A stretch of 64,000 nt of DNA from Prevotella sp. (GCA_017470345.1 JAFUEP010000024.1:1-64000), one strand, 5' to 3'; shown: positions 8,010-17,417, counted from the stretch's first letter. Notes: generated by a model from the sequence alone, not told the origin. Made by a program: numbers and translations.

Positions 8010-9416
8010 ATGCCCCAAAAAACATATACATTCATAGACTTATTTGCAGGGTTGGGAGGATTTCATATTGCATTGGAATCCTTAGGGTGTAGGTGCATCT
8101 TTGCATCTGAACTGAAAGATGATCTCCAAAAACTCTATAGAAACAATTTCAGCGACACCACTAATGTTGAAGGTGATATTACGAAAGTAAATCTCAAAGA
8201 GATACCTGTTCATGACATACTCTGTGCCGGCTTCCCTTGTCAGCCTTTTAGCCAAGCAGGTAAACGCATGGGCTTCGATGACGAAGGTCGAGGCAATATG
8301 TTCGACTACATCTGTGAGGTGATTAGGCTACAGGGCGAAAACAAGCCTGGCATACTTCTATTGGAAAACGTTGCCAATCTGAAAGGTCACGACGAAGGAA
8401 ATACCTGGAGAATCATACAAGAGAAACTAGACGCTTTAGGATATTGGGTGAAAGGCGAAATACTCTCACCCCATCAGTTTGGCTTTCCTCAGCATAGGAA
8501 GCGAATGTACATCGTTGGAATCAGGAAAGACAAGGGTGAATTAAGTAACTTCCAGTTCCCTGTTGGACACAAAGAATCACATTGCGACATAAACAGCATT
8601 ATCGATCCAGATGACACAAACATTCAAGTGCTGAAGCCAGAAACCATCAGACAGCTAAAGGTTTGGCAGAACTTCGTATCGCTGACACTCCGTAATGGTG
8701 GGCATCTTCCACAGTTCCCCGTATGGGCAATGGAGTTTGGGGCAGATTATCCTTTCGAAGCCTGTGCTCCCAGATTCCTTGACAAAAATACTCTTATTGG
8801 CAAACATGGAAAACTGGGAACTATGATTGAGGGCAAGACCCTTGATGACTGCATCAGTCAGTTGCCAATCTATGCGCAGTCTGGTAAAAAACATGAGTTC
8901 CCCAAATGGAAAATCAAGTATATCCAGCAGAACAGATCTTTCTATGAATTGCATCATGCATGGATAGACAACTGGATTGGCAAAATACGCACATGGGATA
9001 ATAGCTTCCAGAAATTTGAATGGAATTGCGGCAGTGATGACAACGGCAATATATTCGACAAGATAATACAGTTCAGGGCATCAGGCATCCGTGTAAAGCT
9101 ACCAACCTATTCGCCTGCCCTCAACTTGGTAGGAACGCAGATACCCATATTGCCTTGGGTAAAGTTACCAGAACCATGTATTCCTCAGTACACGGATGAA
9201 GAACTATTCAGATATGGCATTAAACGCCGTGACATTACACGTGGCAGATACTTATCAGTACGTGAAGCTGCAAGATTGCAAGGAATGGAAGACCTTGGCT
9301 TCAACGGACTGAGTAACGCACGAATCTATGAAGCGTTAGGTAACGCAGTTAATACTCAAGTAGTTAAGAAAATAGCAAGAAGACTCATAAATATCTATAA
9401 AAATGGCAGAAATTGA
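8010..9416 (+). CDS. DNA (cytosine-5) methyltransferase
   Basis: The 468-residue enzyme shows the C5-methyltransferase motifs in order: the S-adenosylmethionine loop FAGLGG (12-17), the catalytic PCQ with Cys77, ENV (119-121) and QHRKR (161-165). After a long stretch of roughly 250 residues that should hold the target-recognition domain come REAARLQGM and GNAVN near the C-terminus. It should methylate cytosine at a sequence-specific site and protect host DNA from the restriction genes downstream. The target site cannot be told from sequence. The end overlaps the ATPase start by 14 nt, which suggests translational coupling. Composition is AT-rich compared with flanking genes, in keeping with transfer. 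Confidence 0.95.
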   Translation: MPQKTYTFIDLFAGLGGFHIALESLGCRCIFASELKDDLQKLYRNNFSDTTNVEGDITKVNLKEIPVHDILCAGFPCQPFSQAGKRMGFDDEGRGNMFDYICEVIRLQGENKPGILLLENVANLKGHDEGNTWRIIQEKLDALGYWVKGEILSPHQFGFPQHRKRMYIVGIRKDKGELSNFQFPVGHKESHCDINSIIDPDDTNIQVLKPETIRQLKVWQNFVSLTLRNGGHLPQFPVWAMEFGADYPFEACAPRFLDKNTLIGKHGKLGTMIEGKTLDDCISQLPIYAQSGKKHEFPKWKIKYIQQNRSFYELHHAWIDNWIGKIRTWDNSFQKFEWNCGSDDNGNIFDKIIQFRASGIRVKLPTYSPALNLVGTQIPILPWVKLPEPCIPQYTDEELFRYGIKRRDITRGRYLSVREAARLQGMEDLGFNGLSNARIYEALGNAVNTQVVKKIARRLINIYKNGRN

Positions 9417-10917
9417 CATTGAAGTAAAACAAGGAGTACTTGAGACCTATCACAACTATCCTTACAAGAGCCCGCAAGTATTTGGCGAGTTCATTGACAA
9501 TGCTATACAGTCATTTGAAGACAACAAGAATATCCTGACAGGAAATCCAGACTACAAGCTAAAAGTTGCCATTACCATTGAGTGGGCTACATCAGCTGAC
9601 AATGTGGTGAGAGCGAAGACCATCACTATCGAAGATAATTCTGCCGGCATGACAAAAGAAAAGTTTGCAGATGCTTTCAAGTCAGCAGACAGAACTACTA
9701 TCAGAATAGGCATGAATGAGTTTGGTATGGGTATGAAAGTTGCTGCGTGCTGGTTAGGTAAGAAATGGCGCGTAGAAACTAAATCGCTTGCAGAACATGA
9801 GACACATATTCTGGATATTGATGTTGAAAAGGTAAGTAGAGAGAATCTTAAGACTTTACCTTCACAAGAAACGATAGAGCCAGACAGGAAACATGGAACG
9901 AAGATTATTATCAATGACATGTGGCCTCAGACTCAAATAAAGAAAGATAGTGAGGACTATCTTATCAAGGGTATTGCCAGCATTTATAGATATTTCATTC
10001 GTAGAGGAGAAATAGAGATAAGTGTCAATGACAATATTTTGACTTTCGATAAGTACGAAGTGTTAAAGGCATCACCCTATACAGATTTGGATGCACCAGA
10101 AATAGAATGGACTAGCAACGTCACTTTGCAAATGGGAAAGTTTGGCGTTTCTGGCTATGTTTCGTTGCTGAAAGATATGGATGAGGAAAAGCGTGGTGTT
10201 GTCATCATGCGCAATCATCGCGTCGTTATGGGATTTGATCCTGCTGACAGAACAATAGGAAAATCTTTTATGGGTCAGATAGGTTCTAACAAGTACCGAC
10301 GCGTATTTGGCGAGTTAGAGGTAACTGGCTTTGAGGTGGCTTTTGGCAAGAATCAGGTTATTGACTTGGAGCAGTTAGAGGCACTGATGAAAGTTGTAGC
10401 TGGCAAACTGAAAGTTAATGGCGTTAACTTGTTGACGCAATGCGATAAGTATAAGAAGAAAGCAAGGAAGCCAACACCGTCGCCGACACCGGCTCCTACT
10501 CCCATGCCGACACTGGCTCCGACACCAACTCCAGCACCAGAGCCTCCTGTTGTACCTGGTGGTGGAGCAAGTATACCAACACCTACACCAGCCACTCCAC
10601 AGCCCACTTCACAATTCCCCAAAGAAGGGAAGTTTAAGTTTGGTGGCATTGATTATAAAATCAAGATGGAAGAAGGTACGGAATCAGCGGAACTCTTCTG
10701 GAACGACTTGTCGCAGAAGTCAGAAAACATACTGCTCTGCAAGGTGAATATGCACCATCCCTTCTTTAAGGCATACGGCAAGCCGACTAAAGCACTCATG
10801 GCTCTCATTAAGGCACTCTCCATTGCTAAGTTCAAAGCCACAATTGACAGCAGTTCTGCCAGTGCCATGATGAATGATTTTAATCAGATTATAAGTAGTC
10901 AGGAAGTTCAAGACTAA
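9403..10917 (+). CDS. MORC/MutL-like GHKL ATPase of a restriction system
   Basis: The 504-residue protein has a GHKL ATP-binding fold: EFIDNA (29-34, Mg-binding Asn), EDNSAGM (77-83), GMNEFGMGMK (103-112) and HGTK near residue 165. A Pro/Thr-rich linker (about 350-400) separates this from a 100-residue C-terminal region I do not recognise. Bacterial MORC-type ATPases are known beside Z1 helicases, DUF4420 nucleases, Vsr and cytosine methylases in predicted restriction systems (work by Iyer, Abhiman and Aravind, recalled from memory). An ATP-gated DNA clamp is the likely role. The gene starts inside the methyltransferase gene and ends 6 nt before the Z1 gene. Confidence 0.85.
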   Translation: MAEIDIEVKQGVLETYHNYPYKSPQVFGEFIDNAIQSFEDNKNILTGNPDYKLKVAITIEWATSADNVVRAKTITIEDNSAGMTKEKFADAFKSADRTTIRIGMNEFGMGMKVAACWLGKKWRVETKSLAEHETHILDIDVEKVSRENLKTLPSQETIEPDRKHGTKIIINDMWPQTQIKKDSEDYLIKGIASIYRYFIRRGEIEISVNDNILTFDKYEVLKASPYTDLDAPEIEWTSNVTLQMGKFGVSGYVSLLKDMDEEKRGVVIMRNHRVVMGFDPADRTIGKSFMGQIGSNKYRRVFGELEVTGFEVAFGKNQVIDLEQLEALMKVVAGKLKVNGVNLLTQCDKYKKKARKPTPSPTPAPTPMPTLAPTPTPAPEPPVVPGGGASIPTPTPATPQPTSQFPKEGKFKFGGIDYKIKMEEGTESAELFWNDLSQKSENILLCKVNMHHPFFKAYGKPTKALMALIKALSIAKFKATIDSSSASAMMNDFNQIISSQEVQD

Positions 10918-10923
10918 AACGAT

Positions 10924-13209
10924 ATGACGGAGATTGTAATAAGTAACGAATTCAAAGACAATACCATCCTTCAGGATGTTCATTCTGGAGATGCTTTCGA
11001 GGAATTTCTTCAGTCGAAGAAAGCCACAGCAACAAAGCGTGGACTCTCTGACATGGGAGCCTACAACCTCCGTGCCACTACTTGCGACATCTTGAACCAT
11101 TGTAATCCGCACAATGCCCCCCAGAACCATGAGACTACACATCTCGTGGTTGGTTATGTGCAGAGTGGAAAGACTATGTCGTTTACTGGTGTCTTGGCAA
11201 TGGCTCGCGACAATGGTTATCGTGTTGCCATTATCCTGACAGGCATCACGACAAACCTCCAGAGTCAGACCGCCAACAGATTGGAACAGGACTTGGACTT
11301 CGATACAGAAATAGACCGTTACTCTTTTATTGGGAATCCATCGGACAACGACACAAGTTCTGTTGTCAAGGCACTCCGACTTTCAGACAAACCACTTCTC
11401 ATTATCCCTATTCTGAAACATCGCAAGTACATTGATAACGTTACCAAGATATTCAGCCATGAGAAAGTGAAGCAGGTACTGGGAAAAGAAACGGTACTGA
11501 TTATCGACGACGAGGCAGACCAGGCCTCATTAAACAGTTTTGGTTACAAAAATAGCAAGAAAACAGATGGTGAAGATGAACAGTCTGCCATCTATGCAGC
11601 TATACTGAGGATGCGAAGCAAGATGCCTGGCAACTCGTATATCCAGTACACAGCTACGCCACAAGCAAATATTCTGATTACGACGATGGACTTGCTTTCA
11701 CCCAAGAGTCATACTCTGCTTATCCCTGGAGAGGACTATATTGGAGGTAAGAAAATCTTCGGGCTCGAAAAGGAAGATTGGACCTACGGCACTAACCTGA
11801 TTGTGGAAATACCAGAAAAGGAGGTTTATCACAAGAAAGTGAAGCCGCTAAAGCAGATGCCAGAGTCGTTGCGTCAGGCATTGATGTTACATGTCTGGGC
11901 TGTGATACTCGTCATCAAATGGTATAAACGGCCAGGCATCAAGCAACTCACCATGATGGTTCACCCCACAGACATTATCGAAGGCAACAAATTGTTTGCC
12001 AAGTGGATTACTAATGAGGTGAATCTCTGGAGCGAAAGCCTTGACAAGAATGAATGGCATGAGGACAGAGTGATACTACAGGAAAAATTCCGTGTATTGT
12101 TACCTGAAGCACTCAAACTCTATCCAGAGGAAGGCAGGCCAACGTTTGATGATGTAAAGAACTACTTGCCTGATGTAATCAATGACTGCAAGATATACAG
12201 AATAACTGGCGATAGCGAAGATGATTCTAACAACATCAGATGGAACTCTCATCGCATGAATGTCCTTATTGGAGCACAGATGCTGAACAGAGGCTTTACG
12301 GTAGAAAAACTGACTACCACCTACATGCCTCGCTACACAACTAGCATCACCAATGCAGACACTATTGAACAGCGTTGCCGTTTCTTTGGATACAAGAAGG
12401 ATTATATTGAATCGTGCCGCATCTATCTGCCCAAGGATTCCATTCGTGACTACACCGACTATGTAAAGCATGAAGAGGAACTGCGCAGCCTTCTGGCATC
12501 ATGCAGCAGTTTGAAGGAATACGAACACAGGGTTATGCTGTCACCCAAGTTGAGACCTACCCGCTTGAATGTTTTGCCGAAGCAGATGGTGAAAGTTAAA
12601 CTGACGAAATGGACCAAGTATGAGCGAATGAGTGGCATGAAGATGGTGATAGAAAACAGAAATGTCGTAGAAACCTTTGTCAACAGACATCTTGGCGAGG
12701 CACACGAGTTTTCACTCACACGCTACAATTCTATTAAGTATCCAAACGGGGAAATCAAGAAACATGCCCTCATGGAAATTGGCGTGATGGATATTATCCC
12801 CATGCTGACAGATTACACTGCAGGCTGTTACGATGATATAGTGACGAAATCGATGACAATCCGTTATCTGCAATATCTCGACACAATGGGATTAGGCACT
12901 GTGAATGTTATCTTTATGAGCCACAACCAGATTAGGAATCGTAAACTACTTGACGAGAAAGAAGGAACATGGAGAGTGGAGACATTTCAGGGACGCAGCA
13001 ATATCAACGAGAACGACGATTATTGTGGTGATACCAATCTTGTGGATGCAGACCACATTACTCTGCAAATACACCATATTGGCCTGCAAGGACTTCCTGT
13101 AGCGGATGCCCCCAATGGCAAGACCTATGTGCTGGCATTCCACTTCCCTGAGAAATTGCAGGCGCAGTATAATGCCAATGTAACTAATAAGTACAATATA
13201 ACAGAATAG
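10924..13209 (+). CDS. Z1-domain superfamily II helicase-like protein
   Basis: The 761-residue product has a Walker A motif GYVQSGKT (77-84), a DDEAD Walker B motif near residue 195, YTATPQANILI as motif III, and a C-terminal half with GAQMLNRGFTVEKL and EQRCRFFGYK, the form expected of motifs V and VI. This layout, with the Z1 region in the second half, matches the Z1 family found with MORC ATPases in restriction clusters. It probably uses ATP to move along or unwind DNA and to control nuclease access. It lies 4 nt before the PD-(D/E)XK gene. The length is normal and no motif is missing. Confidence 0.9.
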   Translation: MTEIVISNEFKDNTILQDVHSGDAFEEFLQSKKATATKRGLSDMGAYNLRATTCDILNHCNPHNAPQNHETTHLVVGYVQSGKTMSFTGVLAMARDNGYRVAIILTGITTNLQSQTANRLEQDLDFDTEIDRYSFIGNPSDNDTSSVVKALRLSDKPLLIIPILKHRKYIDNVTKIFSHEKVKQVLGKETVLIIDDEADQASLNSFGYKNSKKTDGEDEQSAIYAAILRMRSKMPGNSYIQYTATPQANILITTMDLLSPKSHTLLIPGEDYIGGKKIFGLEKEDWTYGTNLIVEIPEKEVYHKKVKPLKQMPESLRQALMLHVWAVILVIKWYKRPGIKQLTMMVHPTDIIEGNKLFAKWITNEVNLWSESLDKNEWHEDRVILQEKFRVLLPEALKLYPEEGRPTFDDVKNYLPDVINDCKIYRITGDSEDDSNNIRWNSHRMNVLIGAQMLNRGFTVEKLTTTYMPRYTTSITNADTIEQRCRFFGYKKDYIESCRIYLPKDSIRDYTDYVKHEEELRSLLASCSSLKEYEHRVMLSPKLRPTRLNVLPKQMVKVKLTKWTKYERMSGMKMVIENRNVVETFVNRHLGEAHEFSLTRYNSIKYPNGEIKKHALMEIGVMDIIPMLTDYTAGCYDDIVTKSMTIRYLQYLDTMGLGTVNVIFMSHNQIRNRKLLDEKEGTWRVETFQGRSNINENDDYCGDTNLVDADHITLQIHHIGLQGLPVADAPNGKTYVLAFHFPEKLQAQYNANVTNKYNITE

Positions 13210-13213
13210 AATC

Positions 13214-14206
13214 ATGATAGCAAGAGAACTGTTCGAAGAAATACAAGAATTTGCTGCCATTAGCAACGAGAATCGCTATAGGGTTGTTGCGCTGCCAGAT
13301 CAACTTCACAAGTTGGGGTGCTCAGAAGACGGATTCCCCAAATTCTTTCTGGTGACAAGCGATAACACAAGCATGATGCATAACCTGAATGCGGAGTTAC
13401 TGTCAGTAGAATATAATATGCCTTGCAATATCGTAGAGAAAGACGTACAAATAGACAATCAGCGTTTTACCATCATCACGCTTCACTCTGACAACGAACA
13501 ACTGCAAAAGATGTTCGTTGATGTTTTCATGATGATGCTTAGCATGATGCCCAAAAAGCCATCTAATATTCTCATTGCATCCAAAATAGAAAGCCTTTTG
13601 TCTATCTTCTCGAAATTGAAGCGTAAGCCAGTACACAAGTTGCAGGGGTTATGGGCAGAACTGTTGGTAATTGAGCGAAGCAAAGACTCGCTGACAATTG
13701 CCAGAGCTTGGCATTCTCAGCCGGAATCGAAATACGACTTTACCATGGGACGTGACAAGGTAGAGGTGAAAAGTACGTCGAGCGAGAATCGAATCCACCG
13801 TTTCTCTCTTGATCAGTTGAATCCTTCTGACAGTTCTCGTCTGTTGGTATGTTCCACTATCGTCAGAGAGTCTGCCAAAGATGAAAACGGACTGTCGGTG
13901 TACGACCTATATGACAGCATCAGCATGAAGATTTCTGATAGTGAGGTAAGACTCCACGTCTATGATGTGATGATGGAGACCCTTGGTAGCGATTTCTATA
14001 TTGCCAGAAAGAAATACTTCGATTACTCAGAGGCTTGTGACAGTTTGAACTTGTTTGTGCATACCGACATACCCAAGATAGAGAAGTCTTGTATTCCAGA
14101 ACTAGTGTCAGAAGTTAGGTTCAGCGCAGACCTGAGCCATCTGACAGACGCAAGGGACAAGGGCTTCGACCGAGAAGACAGTTCATTGTTCTACGCATTA
14201 TATTAA
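13214..14206 (+). CDS. DUF4420-type PD-(D/E)XK nuclease
   Basis: The 330-residue protein carries a nuclease-like core: LWAELLVIE near residue 145, then YDF and VEVKST at about 174-188. The acidic residue followed by E-x-K is the PD-(D/E)XK signature. The DUF4420 family is known to accompany Z1 helicases. This is the most likely DNA-cutting subunit of the system. It sits 13 nt before the next gene. The C-terminal third is not recognised and could make contacts with the Z1 protein. Confidence 0.8.
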   Translation: MIARELFEEIQEFAAISNENRYRVVALPDQLHKLGCSEDGFPKFFLVTSDNTSMMHNLNAELLSVEYNMPCNIVEKDVQIDNQRFTIITLHSDNEQLQKMFVDVFMMMLSMMPKKPSNILIASKIESLLSIFSKLKRKPVHKLQGLWAELLVIERSKDSLTIARAWHSQPESKYDFTMGRDKVEVKSTSSENRIHRFSLDQLNPSDSSRLLVCSTIVRESAKDENGLSVYDLYDSISMKISDSEVRLHVYDVMMETLGSDFYIARKKYFDYSEACDSLNLFVHTDIPKIEKSCIPELVSEVRFSADLSHLTDARDKGFDREDSSLFYALY

Positions 14207-14219
14207 GCCACAGAATTAT

Positions 14220-15731
14220 ATGCCAGAAGGAAGCAACATCATGTCAGCGTCAGACCTCATGCTCACTTTCCTGTCGCATACGTCAGCTAACGATGTGAAG
14301 TATATAGGAGGCCTGAATCCGTTCACCATAAAAGTGGATGGCGAAGAGGTTTTTATTTACATCAAGAACCTGTCACCAGCTCAATTGTCGAACAACAATC
14401 CTGATATATGGCGTATTCAGTTGCCTATGCGAGACGATTTTGAGAAGATTAAAGAGTCCTCTTCACCCTTTATCCTGTTGGGATATGATAAAGACAATGA
14501 TGTTTATACGACATGGAATCCATATTGGTGTAAGCAGCGTCTTAATGTTGGAAAGAGCGTATCCTTGTATTCTCGCCTATCATTGCAGCAACGGGTGCAT
14601 GAGAACGACAAGATAGAACAATTGCCGTTGAATAACGATGGTGATGTTGTTTGTCTGCCGGGTAATAAAATTTATGAATACATCAAGAACTTCAAGACTT
14701 ACTACCCAGATGAAACCCTTTTCGTTGCAAGGAATTCAAGTATTCAGGCAAAACTGCGTGAGGCCAAAACGCCGAACGAATTATATACGGCATTTATTGA
14801 TATTAATGCTAATGCGGATGGTTATCAAAAGTTTTTGGAAAGTACAGGTAGGACAAAGAGTACCGTAGGCAATTACTTGAATGCCTTGAAGTATGTCGTT
14901 CAGAATGGCATTCTCGAAAAGTACAGACATTTTTTTACCAATTGTTCTAACTATGGGCAATACATAGCCCCCATGAAGGCTCTTGTTTCTACGGATGAGA
15001 TAAAAGTAAAGGATGAATCTTGGCATGGAGCCATAAGAGCAGCACTTAACCGCTATTTGGAATACTGGCAAGGAAAAGTAGGAACTGAGCCTGTGCAGGC
15101 AACTCTGTTTGACAATATAGAAGAGCCATCTGCACAAAAACTCTTTGAACAGGACGACTTTGGAAAATTGATTGCTGTTGACGAAACGTTGTACAACCAG
15201 TTGCAACCTTTCACAAAGATTGACTATCCTGATTATGAAGAAATGGTTAAGATAGCAGAAGCATTCTATCCTCTGGAGGTTACAGCGAAGATGACTCCTG
15301 TTGACTGGATTAAGTTGTTTGAGAATCTGAAGAAGGTCAAGAAAAGTAAGGACAAAAAGGCCAAATCGTCAAAGAGAGATGACAATATTTCAATGAAAGC
15401 CAAAGATGACAAGACTACACGCAAAGCAACAACACTACGAATCACATTGCCAGATGGGACAGTGATATACAATCGTTCTGCTACTAAAACATATAAAGAT
15501 ATTATCGAGAACAACTATCCAGACCTCATAGAGGAAATCGACTTTGGATATCCTGTTATTGCAAAAGAGAGAATGCCAGACTTTAAGACAACTAAGCGTT
15601 CTCAGGAACAATTATATAATGGGTACTGGCTTTCCACCAATTTTAGCACAGAAACAAAAGCGGAAATTTTGAAAAGGGTCTCCGAGGAATTAGGTTTAGA
15701 ACTGGTAATCAGCATTGTAAATAAGGAGTAA
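14220..15731 (+). CDS. Unrecognised defence-operon protein, possibly a specificity or second effector subunit
   Basis: I do not recognise this 503-residue protein. Residues 1-115 hold a compact alpha/beta region with FILLGYDKDNDVYTTWNPY and a YSRLS motif, which looks like a ligand- or DNA-reading domain. Residues about 195-235 (FLESTGRTKSTVGNYLNALKYV) resemble the SAM-like core-binding helices of tyrosine recombinases, with no catalytic domain following. A Lys-rich hinge (about 355-400) leads to a C-terminal domain of about 95 residues that begins RITLPDGTVIYNRSATKTYKDI. It is co-transcribed, 13 nt after the nuclease and 3 nt before vsr. A role in target recognition is inference from position and architecture. 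Confidence 0.7.
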   Translation: MPEGSNIMSASDLMLTFLSHTSANDVKYIGGLNPFTIKVDGEEVFIYIKNLSPAQLSNNNPDIWRIQLPMRDDFEKIKESSSPFILLGYDKDNDVYTTWNPYWCKQRLNVGKSVSLYSRLSLQQRVHENDKIEQLPLNNDGDVVCLPGNKIYEYIKNFKTYYPDETLFVARNSSIQAKLREAKTPNELYTAFIDINANADGYQKFLESTGRTKSTVGNYLNALKYVVQNGILEKYRHFFTNCSNYGQYIAPMKALVSTDEIKVKDESWHGAIRAALNRYLEYWQGKVGTEPVQATLFDNIEEPSAQKLFEQDDFGKLIAVDETLYNQLQPFTKIDYPDYEEMVKIAEAFYPLEVTAKMTPVDWIKLFENLKKVKKSKDKKAKSSKRDDNISMKAKDDKTTRKATTLRITLPDGTVIYNRSATKTYKDIIENNYPDLIEEIDFGYPVIAKERMPDFKTTKRSQEQLYNGYWLSTNFSTETKAEILKRVSEELGLELVISIVNKE

Positions 15732-15734
15732 TAT

Positions 15735-16325
15735 ATGGTCGATATGGATAGCCATACCCCGCAGCAGCGCCACAACAACATGGCGGCCATCCACGGCAAG
15801 GACACGAAGCCGGAGATGGTGGTGCGTCGTTGGCTGTGGGGGCATGGGTATCGGTACAGGCTGAATCATCCTCGGCTGCCGGGGAAGCCAGACATCGTGA
15901 TGCGGAAGTACAGGACGTGCATCTTTGTGAATGGATGTTTCTGGCATGGACACAATGTGAGCCTCACCCCCAACCCCTCTCCAAAGGGCGAGGGGAGTGA
16001 TTACATTGAGAGTTCTGAGTGCTGCAAGATTCCGAAGACGAACAGGGAGTTTTGGGTGGCGAAGATTCGGAGGAACCAGGAGCGGGACACGAGAGTGCAG
16101 CGTGAGCTGGCGGCGATGGGCTGGCACAGCATCACCATCTGGGAATGTGAGCTGAAGCCGAAGGTGCGGGAGAAGACTTTGGAGTCGCTGGCATATACGC
16201 TCAACAAGATCTTCCTGCAAGACCATAGCGTCAGGCGCTATGAGATACCAGAGGAAGAGCCACTGATGGCGGCGGAGGACGTTTCAGTAGAATATGGAAA
16301 TAAAGCAACAAAAAAAACGTTATAG
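15735..16325 (+). CDS. vsr: Very short patch repair endonuclease with in-frame repeat insertion
   Basis: Vsr nicks beside T:G mismatches that arise when 5-methylcytosine deaminates, and it commonly accompanies C5-methylases. Visible are RHNNMAAIHGKDTKPE, GYRYRLNHPRLPGKPDIV with the catalytic Asp, the zinc-binding IFVNGCFWHGH segment, KTNREFW and WECELKP. Residues 76-95 (about SLTPNPSPKGEGS) are foreign to the family and match the GC-rich palindromic repeat at 15962-15997. They sit directly after the WHGH zinc ligands and before the Cys expected to complete the site, so activity is uncertain. The gene is far more GC-rich than the six genes before it. 196 residues against about 135-150 usually. 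Confidence 0.9.
   Translation: MVDMDSHTPQQRHNNMAAIHGKDTKPEMVVRRWLWGHGYRYRLNHPRLPGKPDIVMRKYRTCIFVNGCFWHGHNVSLTPNPSPKGEGSDYIESSECCKIPKTNREFWVAKIRRNQERDTRVQRELAAMGWHSITIWECELKPKVREKTLESLAYTLNKIFLQDHSVRRYEIPEEEPLMAAEDVSVEYGNKATKKTL
15962..15997. repeat. GC-rich palindromic repeat inside vsr
   Basis: The palindromic half CCCCTCTCC-AAA-GGGCGAGGGG is preceded by CACCCCCAA, like one arm of the intergenic element at 51096-51248. The vsr reading frame passes through it unbroken. Confidence 0.75.
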
Positions 16326-16332
16326 AGATATG
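16294..16332 (+). repeat. 39-bp imperfect direct repeat, left of rhuM
   Basis: ATGGAAATAAAGCAAC, then CGTTATA and AGATATG, are shared with 17379-17417 at equal overall length. About 30 of 39 positions agree. This copy overlaps the end of vsr and contains the preferred rhuM start. Confidence 0.7.
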
Positions 16333-17346
16333 GACAAGGAAAACAAACTGATACTCTATAAAGATGATGAGGGCAAGGTGAATGTGAACGTGCGCTTTGC
16401 TGACGAGGATGTGTGGCTGACGCGTGAGAATCTCGCAGAGATTTATGCGACCACACCTCAGAACATCAGCCTTCACGTTGGTAACATTTACCAAGACAAG
16501 GAATTGAGTGAAGAGGGAACTCGAAAGAAATTCTTTCTAGTTCGCCAGGAAGGTAAGCGTCAAGTACAAAGAGAGATTGATCATTATAATCTCGACATGA
16601 TTATTGCCCTTGGTTACCGCGTTCAGTCGCCCATTGCTGTGCGTTTCCGTCGCTGGGCCACACAGCGGTTGCATGAGTACATCCAAAAGGGCTTCACGAT
16701 GGACGATGAGAGACTGAAGCAAGGTGGCAACCGATACTTCAAGGAACTCTTGCAGCGCATCCGCGACATCCGCAGCAGCGAGAGGAATTTCTACCAGCAG
16801 GTGACGGATATCTATGCTACATCAACCGACTATGATCCACGGGCCAAGATAACAAAGTTGTTCTTCGCTACGGTGCAGAACAAGATGCACTACGCTGTGC
16901 ATGAGCATACGGCGGCAGAGCTTATCTATGAACGGGTGGATAATGAGAAGCCTTTCGTCGGCATGACCAACTTCAAGGGCAACTATGTGACCCGTGACGA
17001 TGTAAAGATTGCCAAAAACTACCTGTCGGAGTTAGAACTACAGAGGCTGAACCTACTTACATCCCAATTCCTCGACTATGCCGAGTTTCAGGCATTGGAA
17101 CAGAATCCAATGACCATGGCCGACTGGATTGCCGCACTTGATGACCAGATATTGCGTCTGCGCAAGAACATACTTGAAGGTGCCGGCACTGTCTCGCATC
17201 AAGAAGCCATTGAAAAGGCAGAGCGAGAATTTGAAATCTACCGCGAGCGGGAAATGCGGATGTTAGAAAGCGATTTCGACAAGGCCGTCAAGAGATTAAG
17301 AAACAACCAGGAAGGAAACGAGAAAGAAGGTCTTGAGGAGATTTAG
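16330..17346 (+). CDS. RhuM-family protein
   Basis: The product (338 residues from the ATG at 16330) matches the RhuM family: NVRFADEDVWLTRENLAEIYATTPQNISLHVGNIY, then a DMIIALGYRVQSPIAVRFRRWAT block, and a coiled, charged C-terminus. RhuM was named as a virulence protein of Salmonella but relatives are scattered in defence islands and beside restriction genes; the biochemical role is unknown. An in-frame ATG at 16294 would add 12 residues, but that stretch belongs to a direct repeat and overlaps vsr, so 16330 is preferred. Composition lies between that of the AT-rich operon and the GC-rich flank. It may be separate from the restriction operon. Confidence 0.85.
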   Translation: MDKENKLILYKDDEGKVNVNVRFADEDVWLTRENLAEIYATTPQNISLHVGNIYQDKELSEEGTRKKFFLVRQEGKRQVQREIDHYNLDMIIALGYRVQSPIAVRFRRWATQRLHEYIQKGFTMDDERLKQGGNRYFKELLQRIRDIRSSERNFYQQVTDIYATSTDYDPRAKITKLFFATVQNKMHYAVHEHTAAELIYERVDNEKPFVGMTNFKGNYVTRDDVKIAKNYLSELELQRLNLLTSQFLDYAEFQALEQNPMTMADWIAALDDQILRLRKNILEGAGTVSHQEAIEKAEREFEIYREREMRMLESDFDKAVKRLRNNQEGNEKEGLEEI

Positions 17347-17378
17347 GAAATAGAAGGCAGAGTAGACTCCTACAACAT

Positions 17379-17417
17379 ATGGAAATAAAGCAACTTGATA
17401 ATACGTTATAAGATATG
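17379..17417 (+). repeat. 39-bp imperfect direct repeat, right of rhuM
   Basis: This is the second copy of the sequence at 16294-16332. It ends in an ATG that opens only a 17-codon frame (MSEEEGYISVILGFANR). The two copies bracket rhuM. Confidence 0.7.
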
